DNA of 64,000 nucleotides. Origin: Bradyrhizobium sp. ARR65 (GTDB lineage Bacteria > Pseudomonadota > Alphaproteobacteria > Rhizobiales > Xanthobacteraceae). The DNA is taken from positions 233,901 through 297,900 of the forward strand of contig NZ_AWZU01000004.1 of NCBI RefSeq assembly GCF_000472385.1. The letters are read 5' to 3'. Shown here piece by piece: positions 61,148-64,000 of this stretch. The translations under genes and the position numbers were made by a program. The stretch's first letter is position 1. Each line of letters opens with the position of its first letter. A model generated the notes under the pieces. The model worked only from the letters and a program-made list of their open reading frames with translations, ran no database searches and had not been told where the DNA came from.

Positions 61148-61802
61148 GCTCATCAATCTGATCATCGAGGCGACCGGCGAAAGCCTGTTCATGGTCTCCG
61201 TCGCCGCGCTCTTGGCGACGTTGTTCGGCCTGCCGATCGGGATTTTCCTGGCGACCAGCCGCAAGGGCGAGTTGTTCGCCGCGCCGGCCGTCAATGCGGT
61301 GCTGGGCATCATCGTCAACGCGACGCGGTCGACGCCATTCATCATCCTGGTCGTTGCCATCATTCCCTTCACGCGGCTGGTTGCGGGCACCTCGATCGGC
61401 TCCGGGGCCGCAATCGTGCCGCTCACGATCGCCGCGGCACCGTTCATCGCGCGCCTGGTGGAAGCTGCGATCCGCGAGGTGGATGCCGGGCTGATCGAGA
61501 CGGCGTCCTCGTTCGGTGCGAGCCCGCTGCAGATCGTGTTCAAGGTGCTGATCCCGGAAGCGCTGCCGGGACTCGTCATGGCCTTGACGCTGGCTGTCGT
61601 TAGCCTGCTCGGCTATTCCGCAATGGTTGGCGCCGTCGGTGGGGGTGGCCTGGGCGATCTTGGCATCCGCTATGGCTATCAGCGCTTCATGCCGGAAATG
61701 ATGCTGGCGGTCGTGCTGGTTCTGATCGTGCTGGTACAGACGGTGCAAACCGCAGGCGATTATCTGGCACGCCGTGTCAATCGGCGCCTGCGACATCGCT
61801 GA
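61137..61802 (+). CDS. metI: Methionine ABC transporter permease MetI
   Basis: A 221-residue polytopic permease with five helices, starting at the ATG at 61137 that overlaps the metN stop (GGAG upstream). Family features are GIIVNATRSTPFIILVVAII, the EAA loop AAIREVDAGLIETASSFGAS, and ALTLAVVSLLGYSAMVGAVG. It forms a dimer with two MetN subunits. Confidence 0.95.
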   Translation: MSRELINLIIEATGESLFMVSVAALLATLFGLPIGIFLATSRKGELFAAPAVNAVLGIIVNATRSTPFIILVVAIIPFTRLVAGTSIGSGAAIVPLTIAAAPFIARLVEAAIREVDAGLIETASSFGASPLQIVFKVLIPEALPGLVMALTLAVVSLLGYSAMVGAVGGGGLGDLGIRYGYQRFMPEMMLAVVLVLIVLVQTVQTAGDYLARRVNRRLRHR

Positions 61803-61846
61803 GACCGCCGCTCGAATATTGCCCATCAACCTGTTTGGAGAGATGA

Positions 61847-62623
61847 ATGCGTAGCTTTGCCGCGATTGTCGCCGTTGCCCTAGCTCTGTCGATGCCTGCG
61901 AAGGCCGAGACAATCCGCGTCGGCGTGACGGCCGGTCCTCATGCCGAGATCATGGACGTGGTCAAGAAGGTCGCCGCCGAGCGCGGCCTCGACATCAAGG
62001 TCGTCGAGTTTACCGACTATGTCATCCCCAATCAGGCCCTCGCGCTCAAGGACATCGAGGCGAATTCGTTTCAGCACGAGCCTTACCTGAAGAACCAGAT
62101 ATCGAAAACCGGCTGGAAGATCGTGAAGGTGGCCAACACCATCGCCTCGCCGCAGGGCGTCTATTCGCTGAAGTACAAGAAGCTGAGCGATCTGCCCGAG
62201 GGCGCGCGCGTTGCGATTGCCAATGATCCCTCGAACGGCGCACGCGGCTTGATGATCCTCGCCTTGCACGGCGTGATCAAATTGAAGGATCCGAACAACG
62301 TTGCATCGACGGTCGCCGACATAACTGACAATCCGAAGAAATTGCGGTTCGTCGAGCTGGATGCGGCACAGCTTCCGCGCGCGCTGCAGGATGTCGACCT
62401 GGTGGCGATCAACAACAACTACGCCGTGCAGGCAGGGCTCAATCCGGCCGTCGACGCGATCGCCCACGAGAATGTCGAGGGCCCCTGGGTCAATATTCTC
62501 GCCGTTCGTGAGGAGGACGAGGACAAGCCGTGGGTGCAGCAGCTCATCGCGGCGTATCATTCGGACCCGGTGAGGGAGTTTCTCGATAAGCGCTTCAAGG
62601 GGACCTATCTCGCGGCATGGTAG
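61847..62623 (+). CDS. metQ: Methionine-binding protein MetQ
   Basis: A 258-residue periplasmic binding protein of the NlpA/MetQ family, with signal MRSFAAIVAVALALSMPAKA. There is no cysteine at the cleavage site, so it is soluble rather than a lipoprotein as in E. coli. Family hallmarks are VGVTAGPHAEIMDVVKKVA, LALKDIEANSFQHEPYL and VAIANDPSNGARGLMIL. It follows metI by 44 bases and a Shine-Dalgarno GGAG site. Confidence 0.94.
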   Translation: MRSFAAIVAVALALSMPAKAETIRVGVTAGPHAEIMDVVKKVAAERGLDIKVVEFTDYVIPNQALALKDIEANSFQHEPYLKNQISKTGWKIVKVANTIASPQGVYSLKYKKLSDLPEGARVAIANDPSNGARGLMILALHGVIKLKDPNNVASTVADITDNPKKLRFVELDAAQLPRALQDVDLVAINNNYAVQAGLNPAVDAIAHENVEGPWVNILAVREEDEDKPWVQQLIAAYHSDPVREFLDKRFKGTYLAAW

Positions 62624-62847
62624 GAAGGCAGTCTCTCCGGCGCGGATCCCCGCCGGCTCGACGCCGAGATTCGCGCCGGCGGACGCTCGCGACGCAAAAT
62701 TGTGAATGGTTCACTACAGCCGAAAATTCGCCCGTTGGTTCGACCGGGCCCACGGCTGGTTTTCGCTTGCTCCGGCATCGAGACTCACCTTAGAGCGGAA
62801 ACGGCCCGAGAGGACCGAAGAAGCTAATTCCAAATCTGGTTTTGCTG

Positions 62848-63039
62848 ATGCTTAGGTTGAACCGAGAGCTGCCGACCAGCGGCTACGCGCTTGTGATTGA
62901 CGGTCGAGTCAAGACGGAGTTCAAGACCAAGGAAGGTGCCGAGACCGGCGCGCGGGACCTGAAGCGACGCTTTCCGATGCTGCAGATCAAGATCTACGAC
63001 GCGCAGGCGCGATCGGACCAGGAGGTACGGCTCGCCTGA
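62848..63039 (+). CDS. Small hypothetical protein
   Basis: A 63-residue basic protein (MLRLNRELPTSGYALVIDGR, FKTKEGAETGARDLKRRFP, MLQIKIYDAQAR). The compact alpha-beta pattern suggests a small folded domain. It is conserved-looking in style to orphan proteins of Bradyrhizobium. Function unknown. The ATG at 62848 is preferred over the TTG at 62842. Confidence 0.55.
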   Translation: MLRLNRELPTSGYALVIDGRVKTEFKTKEGAETGARDLKRRFPMLQIKIYDAQARSDQEVRLA

Positions 63040-63235
63040 ATGAATTCAGGCGCGGCCGCGGCCTCAAACATTAGGCGTGAGGGATCATCCAGAAGGAACC
63101 GGCTGGCGCGGTCTCGCGACTGGTTGCGCTTGCCGGCTTGGCGAAACCCAGTAGCTCTGGCCTTGCGAACGTGTTTAAGCTGACGGGGAGGTCAAGCGTT
63201 CTTGCTCGGCCACGGCTTTGCAAAGGTCTAAAGGC

Positions 63236-63814
63236 GTGTCCCGACTTACAGTTTCCAAGCCGGAATTGATGCCGGACGGCACCGACATCCGCTTTCGGCA
63301 ATTCATTCACGATTTTCTTGCGTTCAGCGCCCGCGTCGATGAGTGCCGCGCCTATTTCGGCCGACGGCTCGGTATCTCAGGAATTGCCTATACGACGCTG
63401 ATCTCGATCGCGCATCTGGAGGGCGAGGAGGGGGTCGGCGTCAGCCGAATCGCCGAGCACCTGCATCTGTCGGGCGCTTTTGTCACGATCGAGGTCGCCA
63501 AGCTGGTCAAGGCAGGCCTGGTGAAGAAGCGCACCAATGACGTCGACCGCCGGCGTGTGCTGCTGACCGTGACGGCGAAGGGGCGCAAGATGCTTGACGA
63601 TCTCGTTTCGATCCAGGCGCCCGTCAACGATGCCCTGTTCGATTGCCTCAGCGCCGACGATTTCACGCGGCTGTCGGCGATCATGGCGCGTCTGGTTGGA
63701 TGCGGTGATCATGCGGTGGCGATGCTCACCTATATGGACGCCGCCCCACCGGACAGCCGCAGGGCGACTGCGTCCGAACGCCCGGCGCGCAGGAAGGCCG
63801 CGCGCGCACGGTAG
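63236..63814 (+). CDS. MarR-family transcriptional regulator
   Basis: A 192-residue winged-helix regulator. The MarR core includes ISGIAYTTLISIAHLEGEEG, VSRIAEHLHLSGAFVTIEV (recognition helix), and the wing VKKRTNDVDRRRVLLTVTA with KGRKMLDDLVSIQAPV. The GTG at 63236 is used; the frame extends slightly further upstream. A basic Arg/Ala-rich tail (RRATASERPARRKAARAR) follows the domain. The target genes are unknown; it is not divergent from an obvious partner. Confidence 0.85.
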   Translation: MSRLTVSKPELMPDGTDIRFRQFIHDFLAFSARVDECRAYFGRRLGISGIAYTTLISIAHLEGEEGVGVSRIAEHLHLSGAFVTIEVAKLVKAGLVKKRTNDVDRRRVLLTVTAKGRKMLDDLVSIQAPVNDALFDCLSADDFTRLSAIMARLVGCGDHAVAMLTYMDAAPPDSRRATASERPARRKAARAR

Positions 63815-63920
63815 AGCGTTTTGCCGAGCTGAGGGAAGCGGGGGACGCACCGACCTCCGCCGTCATTGCTGTGCATGTTCACTAATTCGCTGATCGGATC
63901 CAGCCCAGCAGGGGGATTCG

Positions 63921-64000
63921 ATGCGCGACAACAGCTTCGACCGGACGATTGAACGGAATTACATTCAGAAGTGGCGGTTCTTGATCGCAGAATATGAGGA
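63921..64000 (+). CDS. Partial gene at the right edge, possibly an insertion-sequence transposase
   Basis: An ATG at 63921 with GGGGG upstream opens a frame that runs off the window (MRDNSFDRTIERNYIQKWRF then LIAEYE). The KWRFLIAEYE stretch resembles the start of helix-turn-helix IS481-type transposases, but only 26 codons are visible. Confidence 0.35.
   Translation, partial: MRDNSFDRTIERNYIQKWRFLIAEYE

Overview
The window is GC-rich, densely coded chromosomal DNA from an alphaproteobacterium, most likely Bradyrhizobium or a close relative (Nitrobacteraceae). The clues are MipZ, a CsgH-type curli locus, the quinoprotein accessory families, and an intergenic block that resembles a dispersed Bradyrhizobium repeat. 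No tRNA, rRNA or CRISPR array was seen. All calls come from reading the sequence; no database search was run.

Region 1 (about 1-19150) is a quinoprotein and probable lanthanide accessory island. It holds a NitT/TauT-type ABC transporter with a pentapeptide-repeat protein, a zinc metallohydrolase and SoxYZ-like carrier pair, a XoxJ-like binding protein with a CxxxCW partner, and a Lut-like operon (periplasmic binding protein, beta-propeller, ATPase, permease, exported protein). It also holds S-formylglutathione hydrolase, a NarL/UhpB-type two-component pair and a TonB-dependent receptor. The PQQ dehydrogenase (XoxF or similar) and its cytochrome c are not in the window.

Region 2 (19200-31108) is a complete type II secretion system: gspD diverges from a tightly coupled gspEFGHIJKLM plus a GspC/N-like gene, closed by a convergent prepilin peptidase. 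Directly after it come an imelysin and di-haem peroxidase pair (31362-33520) and a large exported phosphoesterase (33900-35969) that is a plausible secretion substrate.

Region 3 (37627-42076) is a curli locus: a 15-repeat curlin, CsgH, a CsgB-like nucleator, CsgF and CsgG. A toxin-antitoxin-like pair lies inside it on the opposite strand. No csgE was found.

Region 4 (42100-64000) is mixed metabolism: a methanethiol oxidase/SBP56 gene with a membrane partner, a phosphoribosyltransferase, a dispersed repeat, ChaB and DUF3775 proteins, NAD salvage genes (pncB, pncA, nadE), a short PhaC-like hydrolase, a CarS-like membrane protein and a metallophosphoesterase. These are followed by mipZ, a frameshifted four-domain rhodanese gene, a nitroreductase, the metNIQ transporter and a MarR regulator. 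The right edge cuts what may be the start of an insertion sequence.
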